A stretch of 12,291 nt of DNA from Candidatus Gastranaerophilales bacterium (GCA_944326625.1 CALVER010000026.1:1-12291), one strand, 5' to 3'. Shown: positions 5,019 to 11,507, counted from the stretch's first letter. The notes: generated from the letters alone by a model not told the origin. Numbers and translations: made by a program.

Positions 5019-5642
5019 ATGAAGAAAATATTGTGTTTTGGAGACTCTAATACTTACGGTTTTGATCCGCAAACTTACGGAAGATATGATAAAAATACCC
5101 GTTGGTGTTGTCTGTTATCGAATATTCTCGGGGATGATTATCTGGTTATTGAAGAAGGCATGAACAATCGTACTGCATTTTTTAATAACCCTGTATCGCG
5201 CAAAGAAAGCGGTCAGGAATATCTTGAAAGTTACATGAGAAAAAATAAAGATATTGATATTTGTATTTTGAGTCTTGGGACAAACGATGCACAAAGTTCT
5301 TATACGCTTGATAAAAATATTGCAAGGAGAGGTTTACGCAAGCTTATTTCAATAATACGCAAATATAATCTTGAGACAAAAATTATTATTGTTCCGCCTG
5401 TAAAAATTACTGAAGATTTACTGCACAGTGAGTTTTCGGAGTTGTTTGATAAAAATTCAATTGAGATAATCAAAGAGATTTTTCCTGTTTTTGAACCAAT
5501 TGCAAAGAATACTGACTGTTATTATTTTGATTTTAACAAAATTGTTCAACCGTCCAAATACGACGGAATTCACTATACTAAAGAGTCACACAGAATTATT
5601 GCGGAAAATCTTGCAGGGTTTATAACGGATAATATTAAATAA
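5019..5642 (+). CDS. SGNH/GDSL-family hydrolase
   Basis: A 207-residue cytosolic esterase/lipase-like hydrolase when started at ATG 5019, the start that puts MKKILCFGDSNT in the family's normal position; an ATG at 5010 and a TTG at 4998 are in frame upstream. Block I is GDSN with nucleophile S10; block II glycine is near G48; block III is GTND with N89; block V is D182-G-I-H185. These give the Ser-His-Asp triad and oxyanion hole of enzymes that cleave acyl or acetyl esters; close relatives are called arylesterase or acyl-CoA thioesterase I-like. No signal peptide is visible. It begins only 31 bases after the tRNA CCA, without a promoter or clear Shine-Dalgarno, so it is probably co-transcribed with the tRNA. 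A palindromic terminator follows. Confidence 0.88.
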   Translation: MKKILCFGDSNTYGFDPQTYGRYDKNTRWCCLLSNILGDDYLVIEEGMNNRTAFFNNPVSRKESGQEYLESYMRKNKDIDICILSLGTNDAQSSYTLDKNIARRGLRKLISIIRKYNLETKIIIVPPVKITEDLLHSEFSELFDKNSIEIIKEIFPVFEPIAKNTDCYYFDFNKIVQPSKYDGIHYTKESHRIIAENLAGFITDNIK

Positions 5643-5650
5643 ATTTCATA

Positions 5651-5678
5651 AAAAAAGAGCTCTTAAGAGCTCTTTTTT
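5651..5678. terminator. Bidirectional palindromic terminator
   Basis: A perfect 28-base palindrome: six A, GAGCTCTT, AAGAGCTC and six T. It ends the SGNH transcript on the plus strand and the hpf transcript on the minus strand, whose stop lies at 5680. Confidence 0.92.
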
Positions 5679-5679
5679 A

Positions 5680-6045
5680 TTATTCAACAACTTCTTCTTC
5701 GGTTTTTTCTTCTTCAGGAGAATCCATTCTGATTGATTCTTTACCCGGAGTAAGTGTTTTGCCTTTATATTTTTCAATTTGTCGTGCTAATTTGTCTGCT
5801 AATAAATCAATACTTGCATACATAGATTCAGCAGCTTCTTCACAGCGGATAACGCCGGATGCCATTTTGCATGAAACTTCCGCAACGTGTTTTCCGGATG
5901 CTGAAGGATTTTTGATTACTGACAGAACAACATCTATACCTTGAATTTGGTCATAGTGTGCTGCTACTTTCCCCATTTTTTCTTTTACATAAGCCTTAAT
6001 AGCGTCAGTAATTTCGATGTTTCTTCCGTTTACGTAAATGTGCAT
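5680..6045 (-). CDS. hpf: Ribosome hibernation promoting factor, short form (HPF/RaiA family)
   Basis: A 121-residue member of the HPF/YfiA (sigma-54 modulation) family. These bind the 30S decoding region and keep idle ribosomes inactive in stationary phase or stress. The fold's strands and helices are readable: MHIYVNGRNIEITDAIKAYVKEKM at the start (first strand and helix), the central IDVVLSVI and VAEVSCKM strands, and the second helix MYASIDLLADKLARQIEKYK. It lacks the C-terminal dimerisation domain of the long HPF found in Firmicutes and most Cyanobacteria (LrtA); instead it ends in an acidic tail. GGAGG (6055-6051) lies five bases before ATG. A perfect hairpin palindrome overlaps its probable promoter. 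It may also be read through from the small Cys-rich gene upstream. Confidence 0.9.
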   Translation of the reverse strand: MHIYVNGRNIEITDAIKAYVKEKMGKVAAHYDQIQGIDVVLSVIKNPSASGKHVAEVSCKMASGVIRCEEAAESMYASIDLLADKLARQIEKYKGKTLTPGKESIRMDSPEEEKTEEEVVE

Positions 6046-6059
6046 TTAAACCTCCATTT

Positions 6060-6082
6060 ATTATACTGCTTTTGCAGTATAA
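6060..6082 (-). promoter_or_regulatory. Palindrome overlapping the hpf promoter
   Basis: TTATACTGC (6061-6069) and GCAGTATAA (6074-6082) form a perfect nine-base inverted repeat around TTTT. On the minus strand each arm supplies a -10-like box: TATACT (6081-6076, with TTTAAA 17 bases upstream) and TATAAT (6065-6060). The first would leave the GGAGG of hpf in the leader. It may be an operator or an RNA hairpin. Confidence 0.5.
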
Positions 6083-6115
6083 CACAATTCACGTATTTTT
6101 TAAAGGGGTAAAATA

Positions 6116-6337
6116 TTAATCTTCAATAATAAATTGCGGTAATTCAACATTCGGTGTGCCGATTACTCTGACCAATTCCAATACGGATGCTTTCATCTGG
6201 CATTTTTGTGAAGATCCGCTAAAGAAGTCTTTATAGAAACATCCTTCACAATTGCATCCTCTTTTATAACATTCAAGTGCTGTAGGAGTCCATCTTCTAA
6301 CAGCAACTGCCCTTCCCATATCTCTACTTCTAAACAA
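6116..6337 (-). CDS. Small cysteine-rich protein, family not recognised
   Basis: A 73-residue protein if begun at TTG 6337 (GGAG ten bases upstream), or 67 residues from ATG 6319, which has no good Shine-Dalgarno. Five cysteines, C23, C28, C30, C33 and C46, form C-x4-C-x-C-x2-C plus a distal C, in the context RRWTP-ALECYKRGC and CQMKASVLELVR. The spacing suggests a metal or iron-sulfur site or a zinc-stabilised fold; no known domain is certain. I have an impression of similar small proteins in Clostridia and related gut bacteria but cannot name the family. It has a strong promoter and a long structured leader, and hpf follows 70 bases downstream on the same strand, so a stress or growth-state link is possible. 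Confidence 0.7.
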   Translation of the reverse strand: MFRSRDMGRAVAVRRWTPTALECYKRGCNCEGCFYKDFFSGSSQKCQMKASVLELVRVIGTPNVELPQFIIED

Positions 6338-6443
6338 TTTATATAATCTCCAAATTCATCTACTCACACATGCGTGATATAGACAGCAAAGCTGCCTTTA
6401 CCCCACCCCTGAGGTCGCTTGTATCAACTATCTCCGACCTATA
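6338..6443 (-). promoter_or_regulatory. Structured 5' leader of the Cys-rich gene, candidate cis-regulatory RNA
   Basis: The leader of about 105 bases is GC-richer than its surroundings. By eye, on the minus strand, it offers a closing helix TATAG/CTATA, a hairpin AGGTCG/CGACCT, a purine-rich single strand with GGGGTGGGG, and a hairpin GGCAGC-TTT-GCTGTC with one G-U. After it a six-codon reading frame (ATG 6359 to TAA 6339) ends one base before the TTG start of the main gene. It does not match any riboswitch consensus I can recall. Confidence 0.45.
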
Positions 6444-6448
6444 CTAAC

Positions 6449-6476
6449 ATTATAGGAAATAAGTTTTATTTTTCAA
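6449..6476 (-). promoter_or_regulatory. Sigma-70 promoter of the Cys-rich gene
   Basis: TTGAAA (6476-6471) and TATAAT (6454-6449), 16 bases apart on the minus strand. The start would be near 6442. Confidence 0.8.
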
Positions 6477-6703
6477 GGGGCAAACATGTGGTTGTGAAGA
6501 TTTGTAACAAGGCGCTTAAACGCCTGTATACAGCCGTTTTTGGAATGTCAATTACATGCTAAACAAAGCTATATCATGCTCTTAAGATTTTGAACCATGC
6601 AAACCCATGTTCTGACATGGTTTCACATGGTTTTGTAAACTGTTAAGAAATGTAAATAATTCAAGAATATTGTTGGATTTCAGGCATGAAGGCATGCCAA
6701 AAA
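6477..6703. other. Gene-free stretch with many CATG tetranucleotides and an imperfect hairpin
   Basis: No ORF with a ribosome binding site is seen. CATG occurs at 6485, 6555, 6575, 6596, 6606, 6616, 6626, 6685 and 6693, far above the less than one expected by base composition. The core at 6593-6632 is an imperfect inverted repeat of 18-base arms around TCTG. Smaller palindromes are AGGCG-N6-CGCCT (6520-6535), CTGTATACAG (6534-6543 approximately) and GGCATG-N4-CATGCC (6683-6698). It lies downstream of mntP and upstream of the Cys-rich gene's promoter. Confidence 0.6.
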
Positions 6704-7246
6704 TTAAAATATTATTGATTTTGCGGCCAGAAAAATTAGAATTACACCGCCAGTTATTTCAAGATACTTCGGAGGGAATTTTTTAAAGAAATTTCCGAAC
6801 CAAAATCCGCTTAAAGACATAACAAAAGAGGCAAATCCTATAATTATGGCGGAAAGCATAATAGGAGTGTCCGTAAAATTTAAACCGGCGCCTGCAACAA
6901 GAGCGTCAATACTTGTTGCTACCCCAAGACTTATAAGGCATCTTAAATCTATACAGCAGATTTTTTCTTTTTGTTCTTCAAAAGCTTCAAGGATAAATTT
7001 TATTCCTAAAATAAGGAATATTCCGAATACAATCCATTTGCTAAACGGTGCGATTAATTCGTAAATATAATTTGCGCCTGTATAGCCTATGCAGGGCATT
7101 AATCCTTGAAATAAGCCCATAGCCGCGGCTAATTTTAATGAATTTGTCGTTCGGTTTTTATTAAATATAAGCCCCTGCGAAAAGGACACAACCAAACAAT
7201 CTATGCCAAGTGCTATTGCAAGTAAAATTATATCAATTAAACTCAA
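6704..7246 (-). CDS. mntP: Putative manganese efflux pump MntP (DUF204)
   Basis: A membrane protein of 180 residues (184 if begun at TTG 7258). Six hydrophobic segments form two repeated halves, each with the family's conserved aspartate: IALGIDCLVVSFSQG in the first and ATSIDALVAGAG in the second (D20 and D118 counted from the longer start). GLFQGLMPCIGY and LGIKFILEAF are also typical. MntP exports Mn2+ across the cytoplasmic membrane. I prefer TTG 7246 as start because GAGGTGG (7256-7250) lies in front of it. That site and start are inside the end of the DUF4127 gene, giving a 14-base overlap and likely translational coupling. No yybP-ykoY manganese riboswitch is visible upstream. Confidence 0.85.
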   Translation of the reverse strand: MSLIDIILLAIALGIDCLVVSFSQGLIFNKNRTTNSLKLAAAMGLFQGLMPCIGYTGANYIYELIAPFSKWIVFGIFLILGIKFILEAFEEQKEKICCIDLRCLISLGVATSIDALVAGAGLNFTDTPIMLSAIIIGFASFVMSLSGFWFGNFFKKFPPKYLEITGGVILIFLAAKSIIF

Positions 7247-8561
7247 TTTCCACCTCAAATAATCTGTTCCACGGGAATTTGTAACTTAAATTTGCACTCA
7301 GATGCATTTTATCAAATACAATTCTTTCAAATTCAGTCATTTTCGACTTGATTAATTTTGAGTCAGGCTTTTGTTGACGGACATTGGCCTGATACGCCCA
7401 GTCATCAAGCAAACGCGTTATTTCCAACTTTTTAAAAGCTTTGTCATTATATTTTTGAGCTAAAAATTTAATTTTTGCGGCGCAAATTAGGCTGCCGAGC
7501 GTATTTGCGGTAGTATTCCAGCCGGAATACCCGTAAAAATTATTATCAAAATCTGTTTTAAAAATTTGTTCCACAAATTTATTATCAGCGCCGTTTGCAA
7601 AACGGATATCGGCAATCATATAGGGTTTAGGAGGAGTTTCCCACGTGCCGTTAAAAGGTTCAGTATCAATACCCATTACAATTTCGCCCTGACGCTCTTT
7701 AAAATTGTTTACATACAATAAAATATCCGCATCATCTTCAGTCGAAATTTGGCATCCTGCAAGTTCAATCTGTCCTGATACGCTTTTTTCAACCGGAATG
7801 TCCTCATAATTCGATATAAGATTTTTATATTCAGGTTCCAAAAAGACGGGAGCAATTTTTACATCACCTTTAATTGCCCGTGCCAGTAGTGAAAGAGGAA
7901 TTTCATCGGCGCCTGTTTTCACAAATCCTCCGAGTTTTTCCAAAGTTTTTGCCTCCTGAACATTAAAACCGAATTCAGCGCAATCATCTTTTGAAAAAAC
8001 AAGAGTATTAAAAAATCCTTGTTTTTGCCAGTCAAGGTAAATTTTGTTAATCTCGAAATTTCTTTTTCGTGTGTTCAGATAATCCTCAAGAATTTCGTCA
8101 GGGACTTCTTTTTGGCATATTGTGCCGTATTTATCCATACAGTAAGAATAATTGAAAATTTTTTTGCCCCATTTGTTCCAGTATTCTTTTTCTTCCTCAT
8201 TTATATTATTGTTTGAGATTCGCATAATGCTTGAAAACGCATAGATTTCAGCATTTTTTTGCGATAAAATCTCTTTTAATTTTTCAATTCTGGATTTGAT
8301 TTTTTCAAATTTATCAGGACATCTTCTGGAAGATATAAGCCCGCCGTAGGCGAGAGTATCAAGTGAAATTATGACGGCATCAAGCTCGGGCAGATTTTTG
8401 AGCCATTCAAAGAGTTTCTCTGTATCTGCATATTTGGTTAAACTGCCGAGTAAGCTTTTGTCGGGCATAAAAAGTTCAATACTCTCATCAATTGCCGCAA
8501 TCTGTTCAGGCAGTGTGTAACATACCGGACGATTATCTATTGGTACAAATCCTATTTTCAT
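7233..8561 (-). CDS. DUF4127 family protein
   Basis: A 442-residue protein, probably soluble, that matches DUF4127 from end to end. Recognisable signatures are the N-terminal VPIDNRPVCY (6-15), PDKSLLG (33-39), SLDTLAYGGLISSR (66-79), the GADEIPLSLLARA segment near the middle, GYSGWNTTANTLG in the C-terminal half and FPWNRLFEVEI at the end. The biochemical role of the family is not known to me; the conserved Asp/Arg/His/Asn pattern suggests an enzyme. Its stop overlaps the start of mntP, so the two are one operon. The ATG at 8561 lacks a Shine-Dalgarno; a perfect TATAAT (8573-8568) ends six bases upstream, pointing to a leaderless message. Confidence 0.85.
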   Translation of the reverse strand: MKIGFVPIDNRPVCYTLPEQIAAIDESIELFMPDKSLLGSLTKYADTEKLFEWLKNLPELDAVIISLDTLAYGGLISSRRCPDKFEKIKSRIEKLKEILSQKNAEIYAFSSIMRISNNNINEEEKEYWNKWGKKIFNYSYCMDKYGTICQKEVPDEILEDYLNTRKRNFEINKIYLDWQKQGFFNTLVFSKDDCAEFGFNVQEAKTLEKLGGFVKTGADEIPLSLLARAIKGDVKIAPVFLEPEYKNLISNYEDIPVEKSVSGQIELAGCQISTEDDADILLYVNNFKERQGEIVMGIDTEPFNGTWETPPKPYMIADIRFANGADNKFVEQIFKTDFDNNFYGYSGWNTTANTLGSLICAAKIKFLAQKYNDKAFKKLEITRLLDDWAYQANVRQQKPDSKLIKSKMTEFERIVFDKMHLSANLSYKFPWNRLFEVEIEFN

Positions 8562-8573
8562 TCTTTTATTATA
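8562..8573 (-). promoter_or_regulatory. Probable leaderless promoter of the DUF4127-mntP operon
   Basis: A consensus TATAAT on the minus strand is followed by six bases, AAAAGA, and then the ATG. No clear -35 and no Shine-Dalgarno can be seen. The area is AT-rich, so a chance match is possible. Confidence 0.5.
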
Positions 8574-8614
8574 AAATATTATATATTTTAGGCAAAAATT
8601 TTAACAAATTTTAT

Positions 8615-9640
8615 CTAAAAAACTCTGTTTTTGCTCCCGCCGTTTGTAAAATCCAGAATTCCGTCAAAAGTTTTTGTCAGGATAAAATCAATAGCATCCT
8701 GAGATTCATAGGCTATGTGCGGAGTTATGAAAACATTTGGCATTTGAATTAAGTCTTGAATAATTTTTGAATTGGAAAGGCATTCAAGCGAGGTTTTTTC
8801 CATATTGTCGGAAAATTTTTCACAGTCCGGATTGTATTTACATGCCACAACATCAAGAGCTGCGCCGAGGATTTTACCGTTTTCAAGGTTTTCTTTCAAA
8901 TATTTTGTATCAACAAGTTCACCTCTTGCAACATTTATAAAATAGGAATTTTGTTTCATCAGGTCAAATTCATGTTTTGAGAACATATGGTAATTATTTC
9001 CGGTATACGGGACGTGTAAAGTTATCACATCTGAATTTCGGATTAAAAAATCCAGAGTTGTAAAATTAACATTGTATTTTTTTTCGAGTTCTGTTTTTTC
9101 AATTAAATCATAGGCGAGTATTTTCATTCCGAAGGCATGAGCAAGTTTGCATACAGCAGCACCGATTGCACCGGTTCCTACGACACCGAGGGTTAGTTTT
9201 TCCAGATCACGTCCGACAAACGAAACTTCTTTAAAAATATCTTCTTTGATGCTTATAACGGATTTAAAAATATTTCTTACAATCCCGATAATCAAACCCA
9301 TTGTGAATTCCGCAACGGCAGTTTCGCCGTAATTTTGGACGTTTAAAAGAGCGATGTTTCTTTGCTGGCATGCTTTTTTATTAATATTGTCATAGCCTGT
9401 TGAGCGCATTGCAATTACGCGTAAATTTTTGAATTTGTCCAACACTTCTTGGGTTATTACTGAATTTATAAAAAGACTTATGATGGATGTTTGTTCAAGA
9501 TCTTCTTCGGATAATTCATTAACGGTTGTTTCATTCAGGCTGAAATCAAAGAATTTTATATCGTAATTATCCAATTTATTTTTGCCGAAAAAATCATGTT
9601 CGGTTTTTCTGTATTCAAAAACTAACATTTTTATTGCCAT
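8615..9640 (-). CDS. D-2-hydroxyacid dehydrogenase, D-lactate dehydrogenase-like
   Basis: A 341-residue NAD-dependent dehydrogenase of the D-isomer-specific family, closest in pattern to D-lactate dehydrogenases that reduce pyruvate to D-lactate. Seen: substrate-domain RSTGYDNI (79-86), nucleotide motif GTGAIG (155-160) with the NAD-ribose aspartate D178 after the second strand, catalytic Arg in NVARGELVD (R239), and catalytic His in TPHIAY (H308). The third catalytic residue, a Glu normally three residues after the Asp of the D-V-x-E motif, is replaced: the sequence reads ALDVVACKY, with A266 (codon GCA) at that place. A good AAGGAGG lies five bases before the ATG. It is separated by 53 bases from the DUF4127 gene, and may be its own unit. 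Activity may be altered if the alignment holds. Confidence 0.88.
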   Translation of the reverse strand: MAIKMLVFEYRKTEHDFFGKNKLDNYDIKFFDFSLNETTVNELSEEDLEQTSIISLFINSVITQEVLDKFKNLRVIAMRSTGYDNINKKACQQRNIALLNVQNYGETAVAEFTMGLIIGIVRNIFKSVISIKEDIFKEVSFVGRDLEKLTLGVVGTGAIGAAVCKLAHAFGMKILAYDLIEKTELEKKYNVNFTTLDFLIRNSDVITLHVPYTGNNYHMFSKHEFDLMKQNSYFINVARGELVDTKYLKENLENGKILGAALDVVACKYNPDCEKFSDNMEKTSLECLSNSKIIQDLIQMPNVFITPHIAYESQDAIDFILTKTFDGILDFTNGGSKNRVF

Positions 9641-9780
9641 AATTGCCTCCTTAAAACATTATCAGACAACGAAAAATTAAATCTATTAATCAAAAGTGTA
9701 TATTTCCGGATAATTTATTGTACTTTGAGAGAATGAAACTACAGGAGAAAGAGTTTATCTTGATTATGAAAGGAGTTTTT

Positions 9781-10260
9781 ATGAAACACGATATAATAAT
9801 CCGTGAACCTGATTTGTATTTTGACAGTATTCATCAGGAATTAAATAATTTTTTAAGAGATACGCTTTTAAGCAGCCATTTTGCAAATCCGTTGAACATA
9901 AAGAAAAATTCCGTCTGGCGTCCTGCAATTGAAGTCAAACAGAATAAAGAAAATTACACTGTAAAAGTTCAGCTTCCCGGAATAAAAAAGGATGATATAG
10001 AAATTGAAATTGACAATGATTTTATGACAATAACAGCCGAAATTCAGGAGGAAAAAGAAGAAAAAGAAGAATCCGAAAAAAATGCCAAATATCACACAAG
10101 TGAATTTCGTTACGGTAAATATCAAAGAACAATTTCTTTTGATCAGCCTGTACAAGGCAAAGAAGCGACAGCTAAATACAAAAATGGTGTTTTGAAAATA
10201 ACAATTCCCAAACAAAATACCGAAGATTACAAACCCCAAAAAATAGAAATTCAAGAATAA
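9781..10260 (+). CDS. Small heat-shock protein, Hsp20/alpha-crystallin family
   Basis: A 159-residue ATP-independent holdase chaperone that keeps unfolding proteins soluble as large oligomers. The alpha-crystallin domain covers about 45-145, with QLPGIKKDDIEIEI (64-77) and the terminal A-x3-NGVLKITIPK motif (131-144); an acidic-basic linker rich in Glu and Lys (89-101) replaces the usual loop. A variable N-terminal arm and a short C-terminal tail complete the family layout. The start at 9781 was chosen because AAAGGAG lies five bases upstream; an in-frame TTG at 9718 would add 21 residues unlike the family. No CIRCE element is visible upstream. A GC-rich structured region follows directly after the stop. 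Confidence 0.93.
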   Translation: MKHDIIIREPDLYFDSIHQELNNFLRDTLLSSHFANPLNIKKNSVWRPAIEVKQNKENYTVKVQLPGIKKDDIEIEIDNDFMTITAEIQEEKEEKEESEKNAKYHTSEFRYGKYQRTISFDQPVQGKEATAKYKNGVLKITIPKQNTEDYKPQKIEIQE

Positions 10261-10456
10261 AACGGTGTCCTGCCCGAATCAATCCCGGATATGCTGGGAC
10301 ATGCAAATATGCGCGGCGGCTGCCTTTCGGACTAATGCAAGCTCTGAAAAAGAGCGGTGAACCGGCAGCTTATAACGACACCGGCGGTTCAGGGACAGCA
10401 TGATTCCCTGCCGTGATAAAAAGAGTGCGGTATAATAAGTATCGCACTCTTTTTTT
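10261..10456 (+). ncRNA. Candidate structured RNA after hsp20, family not recognised
   Basis: From the hsp20 stop to the terminator, about 160 bases have a GC content clearly above the AT-rich surroundings, with many paired segments: GGTGTC (10264-10269) with GACACC (10377-10382), GCTGCC (10319-10324) with GGCAGC (10364-10369), hairpin GCTCT-GAAAA-AGAGC (10341-10355), and CAGGGA-N9-TCCCTG (10390-10410). TGAACCG (10358-10364) can also pair with CGGTTCA (10385-10391), which would form a pseudoknot with the first helix. An intrinsic terminator follows. No ORF with a ribosome binding site is present and no clear separate promoter was found, so it could be a 3' UTR-derived RNA. I see no SRP, tmRNA, 6S, RNase P or riboswitch signature. 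Confidence 0.55.
10418..10456. terminator. Bidirectional intrinsic terminator between the hsp20/ncRNA unit and the ROK kinase gene
   Basis: AAAAAGAGTGCG (10418-10429) pairs perfectly with CGCACTCTTTTT (10443-10454) around a short AT loop, with T residues continuing to 10456. The minus-strand copy also ends in a T run and lies just past the kinase stop at 10458. Confidence 0.92.
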
Positions 10457-10457
10457 A

Positions 10458-11405
10458 TTAACTTTCTATTAATAAACTTGCACCGATGACGCCTGCAGTG
10501 TTGCCTAATTTAGCCGGAACAATTTCGACGGCAGATCCTGCAACAACCATGGCGCGTTTTTTAATGGTTTCTTTTATCGGGTCAAGTAAAATATCTCCCG
10601 CATCGGCAACTCCGCCGCCTATAATGATTTTTTCGGGGTTTAAAAGATTTACGACACTTGAAAGTCCAAAGCCTATGTATTCACCAATCCGTGCAAAAAT
10701 TCTTCGTGCCACCGGATCGCCCTGTTTTGCCGCTTCCGCAACAATAAACGGTGTAATTTCGCCGCCTGATGCAAGTTCGCGGAATTTTGTTGATTTCCCG
10801 CCAAGAATATATTCTTCTGCTATTGCAACAATAGACGGACCTGATGCAAAAGCTTCAAGACATCCGTGGTCGCCGCAGCCGCAAAGCGGACCTTCATGCA
10901 TTTGAAGTTTTATATGACCGAGTTCGCCTGCTGCATTTGACGCACCGCGTACAAGTTTCCCGTTAATTACAATACCTGAACCTATCCCTGTTCCGACAGT
11001 CATGCAGATGAAGTTTTCACAACCTTTTCCCGCACCGAAATTCAATTCGCCAAGCGCTGCGCAGTGAACGTCATTATCAATTCTTGTCGGAATTTTGAAT
11101 TCATCTTCAATGATTTTTGCAATCGGAATATTAACCCAGCCCGGAATATTCGGGGCAAGCCTTACAATCCCGTTTTTGTAGTCGATTTGACCCGGAAAAT
11201 CAAAGCCGATACCTTCAATATTTGTAACTTTTGTCTCGGACATCAAATCTCTGATTGCCTGTTTAATATTATTTACTGTATATTCATAGCCCATTTCCGC
11301 GCGGGTCGGTACTGAATTTGAATATAAAATGCTTCCTTTATCATCGACAAGTGCAATTTTAACATTAGTTCCGCCGACATCTATTCCGATTCTGTTCTTT
11401 GTCAT
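10458..11405 (-). CDS. ROK-family sugar kinase, probable glucokinase
   Basis: A 315-residue ROK kinase that phosphorylates a hexose with ATP in the cytosol, most likely glucose to glucose 6-phosphate. Seen: ATP-binding DVGGTNVK (9-16), catalytic D112 in RIDNDVHCAALGE, the second phosphate motif VGTGIGSGIV (137-146), the ROK signature with GELGH (160-164), and the zinc site H164 with CGCGDHGC (C175, C177, C182) followed by E184. The length and the absence of an N-terminal HTH exclude a ROK repressor. Relatives are named GlcK; N-acetylmannosamine kinases are similar, so the substrate is inferred. GAGGG lies four bases before ATG. A TAAAAT -10 (11439-11434) gives a leader of about 22 bases. Confidence 0.92.
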   Translation of the reverse strand: MTKNRIGIDVGGTNVKIALVDDKGSILYSNSVPTRAEMGYEYTVNNIKQAIRDLMSETKVTNIEGIGFDFPGQIDYKNGIVRLAPNIPGWVNIPIAKIIEDEFKIPTRIDNDVHCAALGELNFGAGKGCENFICMTVGTGIGSGIVINGKLVRGASNAAGELGHIKLQMHEGPLCGCGDHGCLEAFASGPSIVAIAEEYILGGKSTKFRELASGGEITPFIVAEAAKQGDPVARRIFARIGEYIGFGLSSVVNLLNPEKIIIGGGVADAGDILLDPIKETIKKRAMVVAGSAVEIVPAKLGNTAGVIGASLLIES

Positions 11406-11481
11406 AATTCCCTCTCAAAAATTGTATATTTCTATTTTACGACAAAAATGGAAATATAAAAGAAATAATTTGAGAATTATT

Positions 11482-11500
11482 GTCTGGCTGAAAGCCCGAC
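11482..11500. repeat. Short palindromic hairpin after the pseudopilin gene
   Basis: GTC-T-GGCT (11482-11489) pairs with AGCC-C-GAC (11493-11500) around three bases, one mismatch. No T run follows on either strand, so it looks like a small REP-type palindrome or an RNA 3' end protector and not a terminator. Confidence 0.45.
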
Positions 11501-11507
11501 CTACACG

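Noticed and set aside
6116..6442. Whether the Cys-rich gene's leader could be the raiA-type RNA known upstream of hibernation-factor genes.
   Set aside because: The leader is only about 105 bases, a separate gene lies between it and hpf, and I could not match any conserved segment of that motif.
7258..7330. A manganese-sensing yybP-ykoY leader for mntP.
   Set aside because: The region upstream of mntP is coding sequence of the DUF4127 gene, and no such motif precedes the operon at 8561-8614.
9718..9780. In-frame extension of the small heat-shock protein from TTG 9718.
   Set aside because: AAAGGAG is placed correctly for ATG 9781 and the extra residues do not fit the family.
9660..9780. A CIRCE or other heat-shock operator before hsp20.
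   Set aside because: No TTAGCACTC-N9-GAGTGCTAA-like inverted repeat is present.
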